64,000 bases of DNA from Microthrixaceae bacterium (GTDB taxonomy: Bacteria > Actinomycetota > Acidimicrobiia > Acidimicrobiales > Poriferisodalaceae), in assembly GCA_011523825.1 (NCBI GenBank), contig WTFX01000027.1:124001-188000 (forward strand). The letters run 5' to 3'. A model generated the notes under the pieces. That model was not told the DNA's origin, did no database searches, and was given only the letters and a program-made list of their open reading frames with translations. Below are positions 49,424 through 58,769 of the stretch, one piece after another (the stretch's first letter is position 1; each line of letters starts with the position of its first letter). Position numbers and translations under genes: made by a program.

Positions 49424-52400
49424 GCGACGAAGACTCACCGACCCATACTCCGAACCGGGGCGCGCCGGCGCTTCAGCAGCTCGCGCCTTCCGATGGCATC
49501 GCTCACAACGGCGACATCTCGGGTTCCGCCAGAGAGACCAACGGCACAGGGCGCAATGGCCCCGGGCTCATCGGCACAGGGCCCTCTGCCCTCGCGGCGA
49601 TGCGCTGGTCGCAGATTGCGCGTCTGGTCTGGGCCGAAGCGCAGGGCACCGCTGGGAAGGACGACATCGCCACGCTTGAAACCGACCGGTTGCGCTGGGA
49701 GCGAGTTCTTCTCGACCTGCTCGACCAGACGGAAGCCTCGCTGACAGGGGCTCGACGGCTGCCCCGGCCTATCCGCCGGCAAGTCGTGCGAGACTTCGAG
49801 ACCGATTTCTCCGAGCTTGCCGCCGCCTACGAGCGCCTGACGGGCCTCGACGCCACCGAGTCGCCCGATGATTCAGCAGCGGATCCAGACACCGGCGATG
49901 CCGCAGCAGGTCCGCTGCCAGAACCGGCTGCACTGCAGCTTTCCTGGCAGCCCGGCCGGATCGTTGCGTGGGCTGCAGGCGCCGGTACCGAGCCCGACCC
50001 CACAGATCGAATCATGGATCGCTTGGTGGCAACCGGGGCCCCGGACAGCGTCTGGCGCTCTCATCCGAACATCAAGCTGCCGGGCGGCATGAGCGCCGAG
50101 GCACTGGTGGCCGACGTCGACGATGTCCTGGGATGGTTGGTCGGTCTCCATGGTCCGGCCGCTGGCAGCCCGTCCGGCTCATCGTCGGTGGCCCCGACCT
50201 CACCCGGCGTCGTGGCCGACGGTGATCCACCTGGCGATGACGAGTCCCTGCACGGCAACGAGCAGCTCGACACTGCCGAGAGCGGCCCGAACGACGACCT
50301 CCTGCTCGGTGCCAGCGCACTGTGGCTGCGAACCGCGGCCAGAACGGCCGTGGAACTGGTGGCAGGAGGACGAACGGTGCCGCGGCTCCACCGTGTCCGC
50401 AAGCGCCGTAACCGCAAACGGCCCGACACAGCGGAGTTTTCGGTGCAGTGGCAGCCGGCCTCACCGCCTGCGGATCGACTGGCGGCGCTCATCGACTGCC
50501 TGCCAGGCGCAGTGGCTGCGCCCGAGCCCAAGGCAGAGGCGCGAACCACGGTGCAATCGGCTCTGTCTGGCATGGTCGACGCCATCGTGACGAGCGCCGC
50601 GAAGCGGCTCGATGTTCCTGCCGCATCGCCCGAGCCACGGAGCCGGGCGGAGATGGCCGAAGCCTTCCTGGCGTACCTCAACGGCACTCGCTTTGTCGGC
50701 TCGGCAACGCAGGGCTCGGATCTGGCCCGACGCATCGAACTGTGGGCCAGGCCGGTGACTGCCGCCGCTCGGCAGTCGTTGGTCGTTCGGCTGGACGAGC
50801 CCGACGACGCCGGTGCTTGGCACATGGAGGTGCTCGCCACCAGCCCCGAGGGAGCAACCGAGCCCGTCGAGGTCGCGATGGTGAGCGGCGCCAGCTCGCA
50901 TCGCACCGAAGTACGTGATCAGCTCACCCGCCTCGAACGGCTGCTGCCGGTGCTGATGCGACCCGGCGGCAAACGGCGGGGCGAGGTGATCCTCAGCCAG
51001 GACGAGGCATGGGAACTCATGTCGGTGACAGGGCCGGCACTGCAGTCCGCTGGCTTCAAGGTCGAGGTCCCGAACCTCTCCCGGGAGCGCCCGGCGCCCT
51101 CGCTTCGGCTCACCGCTGCCACCGACGCCGACAGCGCCTTGGGAGCGCAGCAACTCACCGCAGTGAGCTGGACAGCGGTCTTCGGAGACGTGGAGCTGAC
51201 CGCAGATCAGATCCACGAGCTGGCCTCCCAAGCACGGCCGCTCGTACGCGACCGGGGCCAGTGGATAGCGCTCGATCATGCCGACCTCGCCGAAGCGGCT
51301 GCCGCGCTTGCCGAGCGTGCAGATGTCACAGCGCTCACCGGTTCGCAGATGCTGCGCCAGGTACTGGGCCTCGAGGGTCCGTCTGTACGCGGCGGCATCA
51401 CCGTCTCTGGCAGCGGCTGGGCAGCCGACCTGCTGCGCTCTGCGTCGGAAATCTCATCCGCGCCACGGCCCAGACCTGAGGGATTCGTGGGCGAGCTGCG
51501 CAACTACCAGGCTGAAGCGGTTGCCTGGCTGGAATTCCTCGACGGGGCGGGCCTGGGCGGCTGCCTCGCCTTGGACATGGGATTGGGCAAGACCCCCACT
51601 GTGCTTGCCCGCATCGCTGCGGACCAGCGCCGAGGCCCCGCTCTGGTCATCGCACCGCCAGCCGTGGTCAGCAACTGGGCAGCCGAGGCAGCGCGCTTCA
51701 CACCGGGGCTCTCGACGATCATTCATCACGGCCCTGCTCGACGTGAGCCCGCAGAACTGGTCGGGGCCCTGCGTGACGGCGCCGCCACTGATGATCGTGA
51801 AGCGGCCGGGAACGGGCAGATCGATGTGGTGATCACCACCTACGGCACTGCCGTGCGCGACATCGACGCCCTCGAAGAGGTGGCCTGGGACCGGATCGTG
51901 GTCGATGAGGCACAGGTCATCAAGAACCACACCAGCGAGACCGCCAAGCAACTGCGCCGACTGTCGGCCCGGATTCGCCTCGCATTGACCGGGACCCCGA
52001 TCGAGAATGGCCTTGGCGACCTCTGGGCGATCATGGACTTCTGCAATCCAGGCCTGGTCGGCTCCAGGACGCCGTTCATCGCACAGTTGCAGCGTCCCGG
52101 CGACGCACGCGGCGCCGCCGAGTCGGCCCTGCATGCGCTCAATGGAGTGCTGGTGTTCCGACGTACCAAGGCGGAGCCGCAGATCGCCGCCGAGCTGCCG
52201 GACCGCATCGACGAGCTCGCGCATTGCGCCATGACGCCGGAGCAGATCGGCCTGTACCAGGCAGTGCTCGACCAGCTGATCGTCGACACAGCCGAGAGTG
52301 AGCAAGCGGGCGAGAAGCGCAAGGGAGCCGTCCTCGCGGCCATCACCGCCCTCAAGCAGATCTGCAATCACCCGCTCAACTACCGCCCCGACGACATCGA

Positions 52401-53028
52401 CGGGCAGATCGAGGGGCGCAGCGGCAAGCTCGACCGGCTGCACGAGATCCTCGAGGCGGTCTTCGCAGCGGGGGAGCGGGCGCTGGTGTTCACCCACTTC
52501 GCCACTTGGGGCGAGCGGCTCGCCGCACACCTGACGCGACAGACCGGATTGCAGATCGACTGTTACCACGGTGGGCTGGGTCGCTCTGCACGCGATCGCA
52601 TGGTCCGCCGCTTCCAGTCAGAGGAAGGGCCCGGGGCGATGGTGCTGTCGCTCAAGGCCGGCGGCACGGGCTTGAACCTGACCGCAGCGAGCCATGTAGT
52701 GCTCTACGACCGTTGGTGGAACCCCGCGGTCGAGGACCAGGCTCGCGATCGGGCGTGGCGCATCGGCCAGACGCGCACGGTCATCTGCCACCGCCTGGTC
52801 TGTCCGGGCACGGTGGATGAACGGGTAGAGGAGGTCGTGGCCGGCAAACGGCGCATCGCCGACATGGTGCTGCCGAAGTCCAGCTCCATCGGCGATCTCG
52901 ACACCGAGCAGCTCCGGCACGCCTTGGGTATCGATCCTGATGCCCTCCTCGCCGACGATTCCAACGGGATCGCCACGGTCGCGCCGCCCACAGCAGACCT
53001 GGTGCAGGCAAGCGCAGGTGGGTCATGA
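49420..53028 (+). CDS. SNF2-family DEAD/DEAH-box helicase
   Basis: This 1202-residue protein has a long N-terminal region (about residues 1-680) containing an SNF2-associated domain with a LTGSQMLRQVLGLEG-type end. The ATPase core follows: Walker A ALDMGLGKTPTV, DEAQ box IVVDEAQVIKN, motif III LALTGTPIENGL, and the C-terminal helicase lobe with ALVFTHFATWGERL, LSLKAGGTGLNLTAAS and DRAWRIGQTRTV. It is a DNA-translocating motor of the RapA/HepA-like bacterial group; its partner process (repair, transcription recycling or defence) is not clear. ATG 49420 fits the overlap with the small upstream frame. The stop overlaps the next gene (ATGA). Confidence 0.93.
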   Translation: MSDEDSPTHTPNRGAPALQQLAPSDGIAHNGDISGSARETNGTGRNGPGLIGTGPSALAAMRWSQIARLVWAEAQGTAGKDDIATLETDRLRWERVLLDLLDQTEASLTGARRLPRPIRRQVVRDFETDFSELAAAYERLTGLDATESPDDSAADPDTGDAAAGPLPEPAALQLSWQPGRIVAWAAGAGTEPDPTDRIMDRLVATGAPDSVWRSHPNIKLPGGMSAEALVADVDDVLGWLVGLHGPAAGSPSGSSSVAPTSPGVVADGDPPGDDESLHGNEQLDTAESGPNDDLLLGASALWLRTAARTAVELVAGGRTVPRLHRVRKRRNRKRPDTAEFSVQWQPASPPADRLAALIDCLPGAVAAPEPKAEARTTVQSALSGMVDAIVTSAAKRLDVPAASPEPRSRAEMAEAFLAYLNGTRFVGSATQGSDLARRIELWARPVTAAARQSLVVRLDEPDDAGAWHMEVLATSPEGATEPVEVAMVSGASSHRTEVRDQLTRLERLLPVLMRPGGKRRGEVILSQDEAWELMSVTGPALQSAGFKVEVPNLSRERPAPSLRLTAATDADSALGAQQLTAVSWTAVFGDVELTADQIHELASQARPLVRDRGQWIALDHADLAEAAAALAERADVTALTGSQMLRQVLGLEGPSVRGGITVSGSGWAADLLRSASEISSAPRPRPEGFVGELRNYQAEAVAWLEFLDGAGLGGCLALDMGLGKTPTVLARIAADQRRGPALVIAPPAVVSNWAAEAARFTPGLSTIIHHGPARREPAELVGALRDGAATDDREAAGNGQIDVVITTYGTAVRDIDALEEVAWDRIVVDEAQVIKNHTSETAKQLRRLSARIRLALTGTPIENGLGDLWAIMDFCNPGLVGSRTPFIAQLQRPGDARGAAESALHALNGVLVFRRTKAEPQIAAELPDRIDELAHCAMTPEQIGLYQAVLDQLIVDTAESEQAGEKRKGAVLAAITALKQICNHPLNYRPDDIDGQIEGRSGKLDRLHEILEAVFAAGERALVFTHFATWGERLAAHLTRQTGLQIDCYHGGLGRSARDRMVRRFQSEEGPGAMVLSLKAGGTGLNLTAASHVVLYDRWWNPAVEDQARDRAWRIGQTRTVICHRLVCPGTVDERVEEVVAGKRRIADMVLPKSSSIGDLDTEQLRHALGIDPDALLADDSNGIATVAPPTADLVQASAGGS

Positions 53029-53432
53029 GCAATCGCCGTCGCCGCAAGACGTCGCGCACCCGCCGCATCGACGGTGCTGAGGTTCAGCAACGGCAAGCCG
53101 CCGAGGCGAGCGCAGCGTTCTGGCATGGAGCTGCGGCGGCGCCGCCAGAGCAACCTGATGCCGCCGCCAATGGAACAGCAGACGGGTCGCCCGACGCCGA
53201 GGCTGCACCGGTGCAACCGCCCGACACTCTCACTGAGACACGCCGCATCTCGGTCACGACGGATCCGACGTCGACCGTGCGGTCGCTGGGAAAACCGCCG
53301 CTGGCAGGGCGCGAGGCAGCGGCTGAGCACTACTTCGAAGCCGTCTACCAGCGTGCCGTTGCGATGGCCGGGGCCCTGGCGGCAGCGGGCGATCTGCTCG
53401 CTTCAGATGACGAGGAGATCACGGCGTCCTGA
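53025..53432 (+). CDS. Small protein translationally coupled to the SNF2 helicase
   Basis: This is a 135-residue product whose ATG overlaps the helicase stop by 4 bp. It has a very basic N-terminus (SNRRRRKTSRTRR), a Pro/Ala-rich disordered middle, and a C-terminal helix AAAEHYFEAVYQRAVAMAGALAA. In related actinobacterial loci the SNF2 gene is followed by a SWIM zinc-finger gene; no zinc finger is present here. It may be a nucleic-acid-binding accessory of the helicase. No family is recognised. Confidence 0.7.
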   Translation: MSNRRRRKTSRTRRIDGAEVQQRQAAEASAAFWHGAAAAPPEQPDAAANGTADGSPDAEAAPVQPPDTLTETRRISVTTDPTSTVRSLGKPPLAGREAAAEHYFEAVYQRAVAMAGALAAAGDLLASDDEEITAS

Positions 53433-53450
53433 GTGCTGTCCAAACTGCCG

Positions 53451-53477
53451 GTCCACCGCACCTCGATGTGCACGGAC
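53451..53477. terminator. Possible bidirectional hairpin between convergent genes
   Basis: GTCC (53451-53454) pairs with GGAC (53474-53477) and GCAC (53458-53461) with GTGC (53468-53471), giving two 4-bp stems with a small internal loop and a 6-nt apical loop. It lies in the 55-bp gap between the convergent helicase-partner and monooxygenase genes. The stems are short, so confidence is limited. Confidence 0.3.
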
Positions 53478-53487
53478 CCGGTCGGCG

Positions 53488-55101
53488 TCACGCGAATTGG
53501 ATGCCCTGATAGCCGTCAGCGGCGATCGCGTCGACCTTGGCCCGGTAGCGGGGCGCCCCTCCGAAATAGGCCTGGTAGCGAACGCTGCCCTCCTCATGGC
53601 CGGCAACGTTGGAGTTGTAGCCAGTGAACCAGCCCTTGCTGCGACGGAACAGCATCCGCTCGTGTGCACGGATCACCTCGTTCACCCACTCCTGCTCGGC
53701 CGCGAACTCGGCCTCGACCTTGCTGTGGCCGTTCTCGAACGCATAGGCGACCAAGTCGGTGACCCAATCCACTCCGGTCTCGATGGCCCGGGGGAAGTTC
53801 GTCGATCCCGACACGCTCTGAGGCCCAGCCACCATGAACAGATTGGGAAACCCGTGCGAGAGCACGCCGACGTACGTGCTCGGACCGTCCCGCCAGCGCT
53901 CGGCCAGCGAGGTGCCGTCGACTCCGAGAATCTCCACGCGGTCATACGCGCCGGTGATGGCGTCGAACCCGGTGGCATAGACGATGAGATCGAGGTCGTA
54001 GTGGGCGCCGCTGGTCTGAATGCCGGTCGAGGTGAAGTGCTCGATCGGCGTTTCTCGCAGATCGACCAACTCCACATTTGGCAGGTTGTAGGCCTCGAAG
54101 TACTGGGTTTCCAGCGGCAGGCGTTGGAGACCGAAGCCATGGTCTGTCGGGATCAGCTTCTCCGCCACGGCAGGATCGTCGACCCGGCCGCGAATGCGAT
54201 CCGCGATGTAGTCGGACAATTCCCGGTTGGCCGTCTCATCGAAGAAGATCTCTGCGAAGTTCGCGGCCAGAATGGCGAAGCCGGACTGCGAGTAGAGCTC
54301 ATCCCAGAGAGCATGACGCTCGTCCGCCGTCACGTCCCAGAACCCCCACCGCGGCACGTGCTCGAAGCCGCCGGGCGAGGCTGCGCAGTTGGCGAAGATC
54401 TCGTCGTAGCGTCCCCGGATCTCGTCCATCTCGTCGTCGCTGATCGCCGAGTTGTTGAGCGGGGTACTCCAGTTGGGTCGGCGCTGGAACACCTTGAGCT
54501 CATCAACCACATCAGCGATCTCGGCGATCACCTGGATGCCTGTGGCCCCGGTGCCGATGACGCCGACCCGCCGACCCGCCAGCGCAACCGGTTCAGTGGG
54601 CCAGAAGAAGGTGTGGAATGCCTCGCCCTCGAAGGCGTCCATGCCTTCGTAGCTCGGCAGCGTCGGTGCGGACAGGGGACCGAGGCTGGTGATGACGAAG
54701 CGCGCCGTATGCGAACTGCCGTCGCTGAGCCCCAGGCACCAGTGCCGTGCGCTGTCATCCCACGCCATCCGCTCGACCCGGGAACCGAATCGCATATGGC
54801 GACGGAGGTCAAACTTGTCGACCACGAAATTCAGGTAGCGAAGATTCTCCGGCTGAGACGAGAAGCGCTCCTTCCAGTGCCACTCGTCGAGCACCTCCTT
54901 CGAGAAGGAGTACCCGTATGTGTAGCTCTCCGAGTCGAACCGGCAACCTGGGTAGCGATTGCGATACCACGTCCCGCCGAGATCATCTTCGCCTTCGAGG
55001 ACGACAGCATCGATGCCAAGATCGACCAGCCGTTTGATCTGGTAGATGCCGGACACCCCGGCGCCCAGCACCACGACATCGCTGTGCCGTGCAGGGTTCA
55101 T
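53488..55101 (-). CDS. Type I Baeyer-Villiger-like flavin monooxygenase
   Basis: This is a 537-residue FAD/NADPH enzyme. The first Rossmann motif is VVLGAGVSGIYQIKRL, the second VGVIGTGATGIQVI, and between them lies the BVMO fingerprint FEGEAFHTFFWP (FxGxxxHxxxWP). A later DLIVYATGFDAITG block is the conserved ATG motif. Such enzymes insert oxygen next to a ketone to form esters or lactones, often in steroid, terpenoid or alkanone breakdown. The gene starts 3 bp after the DsbA-like gene and is the last of a three-gene minus-strand cluster. The substrate is unknown. Confidence 0.92.
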   Translation of the reverse strand: MNPARHSDVVVLGAGVSGIYQIKRLVDLGIDAVVLEGEDDLGGTWYRNRYPGCRFDSESYTYGYSFSKEVLDEWHWKERFSSQPENLRYLNFVVDKFDLRRHMRFGSRVERMAWDDSARHWCLGLSDGSSHTARFVITSLGPLSAPTLPSYEGMDAFEGEAFHTFFWPTEPVALAGRRVGVIGTGATGIQVIAEIADVVDELKVFQRRPNWSTPLNNSAISDDEMDEIRGRYDEIFANCAASPGGFEHVPRWGFWDVTADERHALWDELYSQSGFAILAANFAEIFFDETANRELSDYIADRIRGRVDDPAVAEKLIPTDHGFGLQRLPLETQYFEAYNLPNVELVDLRETPIEHFTSTGIQTSGAHYDLDLIVYATGFDAITGAYDRVEILGVDGTSLAERWRDGPSTYVGVLSHGFPNLFMVAGPQSVSGSTNFPRAIETGVDWVTDLVAYAFENGHSKVEAEFAAEQEWVNEVIRAHERMLFRRSKGWFTGYNSNVAGHEEGSVRYQAYFGGAPRYRAKVDAIAADGYQGIQFA

Positions 55102-55104
55102 CGA

Positions 55105-55818
55105 TCAGTCCGCTGCCGCAGGCTCGAAACCGACTTCCTTGCCGCGGTTGATGCTCGCCCAGTCGCGTGCCTCGAGATACGGCCTGAAAGTGTCGAAGAT
55201 CTTCTTCTCGTCGCGCGGCATGTGCTGGATCTCGTAGAGGTGGGGGAATTCCAGCCAGCCCAGCACCAAGTCCCACATGCGCAGCGCCGCGTCGCCGGTG
55301 GGCGGGTCGAGCAGCACCGGACCGAAGATCGCGGTATCGCCGAAGTACAGCGTCGGCACCCCAAAGCCACCCGAGTCGATGACTCGCTGATGCTCGGCCT
55401 TGATCTCCTCGTGAGTGCTCTGGTCGGAGATGGAGAGGTCGACGATTGCGGGATCAGCACCGATCTGCTCCAGCAGGTGCCGGGCCACGTCAGGGTTGTG
55501 GGGTCGGTGGCCATCCACATGCAGGGCCTTGCCTGACGCTGCGTACCAGTGGTCGAGCAGGTCCATGGATTCGCGCCGCAGGATCGCCCCGATGCGCATC
55601 ATCGACCAGCCGTAGCTCCAGTCGCGCTCCCAAGGATGCTTCTTGCCCTCGCGCAGGTTCACCTCTTCGAGGCTGAAGAACTTCCAGTTCACGGTGAGCC
55701 CGAGCTGGTCACGCACGTCGCGCATCCAGATGGAGGTCTGGTAGGCCCACGGGCACATCACGTCGAAGTGAAAGTCGACCTCGGTGGGGCCGTCGTAGGT
55801 CTCAGCAGTGATGTTCAT
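55105..55818 (-). CDS. DsbA-like thioredoxin-fold protein with CPWA active site
   Basis: This is a 237-residue protein of the DsbA/FrnE-type family that includes actinobacterial mycothiol-dependent reductases. The N-terminal strand VDFHFDVMCPWAYQTSIW carries the redox motif, but as C-P-W-A: the second Cys of CPWC is Ala. The cis-Pro loop appears in GGFGVPTLYFGD. A single-Cys centre suggests a mycothiol-dependent monothiol mechanism, or an isomerase-like role as in hydroxychromene carboxylate isomerases. ATG 55818 has a GGAG site; an upstream frame extension overlaps the amidohydrolase gene. It lies between the amidohydrolase and BVMO genes. Confidence 0.82.
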   Translation of the reverse strand: MNITAETYDGPTEVDFHFDVMCPWAYQTSIWMRDVRDQLGLTVNWKFFSLEEVNLREGKKHPWERDWSYGWSMMRIGAILRRESMDLLDHWYAASGKALHVDGHRPHNPDVARHLLEQIGADPAIVDLSISDQSTHEEIKAEHQRVIDSGGFGVPTLYFGDTAIFGPVLLDPPTGDAALRMWDLVLGWLEFPHLYEIQHMPRDEKKIFDTFRPYLEARDWASINRGKEVGFEPAAAD

Positions 55819-55856
55819 GAGTGCTCCGCTCAGCCGCGTCGTGCCTAATGGGCCGC

Positions 55857-57593
55857 TCAGCCGCGGCCGTGGCGCAGCAGGCGGCCGGGGGTTGCGCCGG
55901 TGCACTCGCCCGATTCGAACGTGATCTCGCCGTTGACGATGATCTGGTCGTAGCCCTTGGCACGCTGGACCCGGCGCCATTCGCCGCCTGGCAGGTCGTG
56001 CTCGACGTTGCCGATCCACGGCGGGTCGATCTCGAGCTCTTCCATGTCGTAAACCACCACGTCGGCAGCTGCGCCCTCGCGCAGCGTGCCACGGTCCTTG
56101 AAGCCTGCAGCGTGGGCAGCCAGCGCCGAGAGCCGGTAATGCGCTTCCTCCAGTGTCACGGTGCCCTCGTCGCGCACCAGCCACGTCAGGAAATCGGTGG
56201 TGTAGGAGCCGCCGCTGAAGAACTTGGTGTGCGCGCCGCCATCGGAGACACCGGGAATGGCGTACGGCGACTGCATCATCTCGCCCATGAACTCGGCGTT
56301 CGAACCCTTGTCGGGGCCCAGGAACTCCACATTCAGATCGCCCTGCAGGGACAGATCCAGCATGACCTCGATGGGGTGCTTGTCTTGTTCTTCAGCGAGA
56401 TCGCCGACCGAGCGGCCGACGTACTGCTGCATATCGGCCTGGCGGTTGACGCCCTGGACGATCAGGCCCTTGGGGTTGCCGCCCACACCTGCCTGGATGA
56501 CCTGCAGCCGGCGGTCGGCTTCCTCGGCCTCGTCCACGAGCGCCTTTCGCAGCTCCGGATCGGACATCTTTTCGATCTTCTCGTCCTTGGTGCCCGTGGT
56601 GACCGCACGCCAGGCGGGGGAGGCGTCGTAGAGATTCCAGTGCTCGAGCGTGAAGGCGAAGCCGGCGCGCCCGGTGCCGCACTGTGCATAGATCGGCAGA
56701 TCCTGGTTCCAGCACTTGTCGATCCAGCGCAGCGGCCGTCGATGCACCTCAGGATCCTTACGGGCGGGCGCGACCACGTTGTGCAGGATCGGCCGCCGCG
56801 CTGCGGCCGCGAGCACCTCGAGGAACTTGATGTCGGCACGGATGTCGCCGGTGCCTTGTGTGATCTGGATGAAGCCCTCGTCACGTTCCGCCAGCACGCG
56901 CGCCAAGTTCAGGATGTCCTCGTCGCACATGATGTCGGTGACCATGGGGGAGCCGTCAAAGTCGGCCTGCACGCTGTCTGGGCCGAGGCGCTGGATCGAG
57001 AAGCCGCAGAGCCCGGCGTCCATGCCCTCGTGCAGGAGCCGGGCCATCTCCTTGCGCTCGTTCTCAGATGCCGGTTCGCCCGCTTTGGCCTTCTCGAGGC
57101 CCATGACGTAGGTCATCAGCGACGCCGTGGGCATGTACTGGATGACATTGACGCCCTTGGGGGCGCGGTCGAGCGAGTCCAAGTACTCGGGGATCGTCTC
57201 CCAATCCCAGTCCATGCCCAGCCGCATCGACTCGTAGGGGATCGCTTCGGTGCGGGTCATCGTGAGCATCGAGCGGTCGCGAAACTCGGGCCTGACCGGT
57301 GCAAAGCCGAAACCGCAGTTCCCGAGCACCACCGAGGTCACGCCGTGGTAACCCGAGATGGTGCACCACGGGTCCCAGCGAATCTGGGCGTCGTAGTGGG
57401 TGTGCAGGTCGACAAAGCCAGGCGCCACGATCTTGCCGGTGGCGTCGATCTCCTGTTCGGCCGTTCCCTGCGGGCGGCCGCCGAGCTGAGCCACCTTGCC
57501 GTCGCGGATCCAGACGTCGCCCTTGTAGCGCGGCACCCGTGTGCCGTCGACGACCGTCCCGCCCTTGATGTGAATGTCGAACTCAGCGCTCAT
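55857..57593 (-). CDS. Amidohydrolase, N-acyl-D-amino-acid deacylase family
   Basis: This is a 578-residue enzyme of the amidohydrolase superfamily. The HxH metal motif is GFVDLHTHYDAQ near residue 65, followed by GVTSVVLGNCGFGFAPV, the D-aminoacylase signature. A C-terminal PGVSDGGAHTKFFSG region supplies the catalytic Asp, and the beta-sandwich closes with TLREGAAADVVVYDMEEL. These zinc enzymes hydrolyse N-acyl-D-amino acids or similar amides; many environmental paralogues have unknown substrates. It leads the minus-strand cluster with the DsbA-like and BVMO genes. Confidence 0.88.
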   Translation of the reverse strand: MSAEFDIHIKGGTVVDGTRVPRYKGDVWIRDGKVAQLGGRPQGTAEQEIDATGKIVAPGFVDLHTHYDAQIRWDPWCTISGYHGVTSVVLGNCGFGFAPVRPEFRDRSMLTMTRTEAIPYESMRLGMDWDWETIPEYLDSLDRAPKGVNVIQYMPTASLMTYVMGLEKAKAGEPASENERKEMARLLHEGMDAGLCGFSIQRLGPDSVQADFDGSPMVTDIMCDEDILNLARVLAERDEGFIQITQGTGDIRADIKFLEVLAAAARRPILHNVVAPARKDPEVHRRPLRWIDKCWNQDLPIYAQCGTGRAGFAFTLEHWNLYDASPAWRAVTTGTKDEKIEKMSDPELRKALVDEAEEADRRLQVIQAGVGGNPKGLIVQGVNRQADMQQYVGRSVGDLAEEQDKHPIEVMLDLSLQGDLNVEFLGPDKGSNAEFMGEMMQSPYAIPGVSDGGAHTKFFSGGSYTTDFLTWLVRDEGTVTLEEAHYRLSALAAHAAGFKDRGTLREGAAADVVVYDMEELEIDPPWIGNVEHDLPGGEWRRVQRAKGYDQIIVNGEITFESGECTGATPGRLLRHGRG

Positions 57594-57770
57594 GGCATGC
57601 CCCCGTACCGCTCGGCGTGATCTGATCGCAGCGGTTGCAGTCGAGCCAGGCGCCCGTGTAACCGCCTCCTCACGCTACCTGTCCCGCTCCACGCCTGCCG
57701 GGACGCTGCCGTCGCTCTGCGGACGTCGAACCATAGGCTCCCGCCTCGTTTGCCGACCCCCCCAAAGGCA

Positions 57771-58625
57771 ATGTCCCGTCTCTCACAACACTTCAAGCGC
57801 ATTGCCGCAGCCATGGTCTGTGTGTCAGCAGTGGCCACCGGTGCCTTGGTCCTGGCTGCTGCGAGCGCGCCGGAGACGGTCACTTCGCCGCCTCCGGCGA
57901 GCCCGTCCGTGCATCGCTCCACACTGTCATCAGCAAATGCAGCCTCGGAGGCCCAACGCAGCCCGCTGACAGCCCCGCCGGTCATCATCGAAGCCAGTTC
58001 CGAGCCGGCGTCGCCTCGGAAGGAGGGAGTGGAAGCAAATGCAGTTACCGAACACCCGAATCTGCCCGCCTCGCCCATTGCGACCGCATACCAACTCATC
58101 GAACCGAGCCGGCAGTTCCGCCGCACGGTGGCTCCGGGAGTGTCGCTGGCCTGCGACCGCTATCGATCCCAGGTGCAGGACGTGGGGGAGTGGGATCCCG
58201 ACATCGTCCTCGCGCTGATGTGGCGAGAGTCACGCTGCACTGAACACCTGGTTTCGGTGACCAATGACTGGGGCCTGCTCCAGCTCAACGCCACCTGTTG
58301 GGCAGGCAAGGGCATCGACCGGCTGCCCCACGTCGCCCGCTTGCCCGACGGTGTCACCGCACCAGAACTGCGCTGCGACGGCGCCACGACCGCCACGCCG
58401 GCCGCCCAGTGGTGCTTCCTCGCCAAGGAACAAGGCCGCCGCACAGGGTATCGACCGCCGTCGCCATGTGACCCGTGGCTGCAAGCAGAAACCAACCTCC
58501 AGGTGGCACATGACATGTGGCTCATCCGGGGATGGCAGCCCTGGTGTTTCGATGACCGAAGCCGAGCGACGCCAGCCTGCGAAGCCGCCGCAGATTCGTC
58601 GAGTCCTTCGCAGACGACGGGATAG
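57771..58625 (+). CDS. Secreted lytic-transglycosylase-like protein
   Basis: This is a 284-residue protein. A signal or anchor segment (HFKRIAAAMVCVSAVATGALVLAAA, about residues 7-33) precedes a Pro/Ser-rich linker to about residue 105. The C-terminal domain has ALMWRESRCTEHLVSVTNDWGLLQLN, in which the Glu of WRES is the probable catalytic acid and the GLLQLN motif is SLT-like. Four or more cysteines suggest disulfides outside the cell. It would cleave peptidoglycan glycan strands or be a related muralytic protein. ATG 57771 is chosen for the AAAGG site; an in-frame TTG at 57750 is less likely. Confidence 0.8.
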   Translation: MSRLSQHFKRIAAAMVCVSAVATGALVLAAASAPETVTSPPPASPSVHRSTLSSANAASEAQRSPLTAPPVIIEASSEPASPRKEGVEANAVTEHPNLPASPIATAYQLIEPSRQFRRTVAPGVSLACDRYRSQVQDVGEWDPDIVLALMWRESRCTEHLVSVTNDWGLLQLNATCWAGKGIDRLPHVARLPDGVTAPELRCDGATTATPAAQWCFLAKEQGRRTGYRPPSPCDPWLQAETNLQVAHDMWLIRGWQPWCFDDRSRATPACEAAADSSSPSQTTG

Positions 58626-58707
58626 CCGCCGTCATCCGGGCGACAGGGTCGGAGCCGAGCTTGGAGTTCGGCGTTCGGCTGAATTTGCTCAACTTGACAT
58701 AATGTCT

Positions 58708-58734
58708 ATTATCGGCGTTCTTGGCGCCGATAAT
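58708..58734. repeat. Perfect inverted repeat between convergent genes
   Basis: ATTATCGGCG (58708-58717) and CGCCGATAAT (58725-58734) are exact reverse complements around a 7-nt loop. Just upstream are TTGACA (58694-58699) and a second dyad, GACATAATGTC (58696-58706). A short frame, ATG 58702 to TAG 58740s-58773, runs across it (24 codons). There is no U-tract on either strand, so it may be a terminator for either convergent gene or a left-over operator of a lost gene. The stretch is AT-rich for this genome. Confidence 0.55.
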
Positions 58735-58769
58735 GACTCAGCCTTCAGCGACGACCGCGACAGGGCGCT

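Noticed and set aside
58708-58734. Ordinary intrinsic terminator
   Set aside because: The stem is strong, but there is no U-tract on either strand, and promoter-like and second palindromic elements lie beside it. I list it as a repeat and keep terminator as an alternative.
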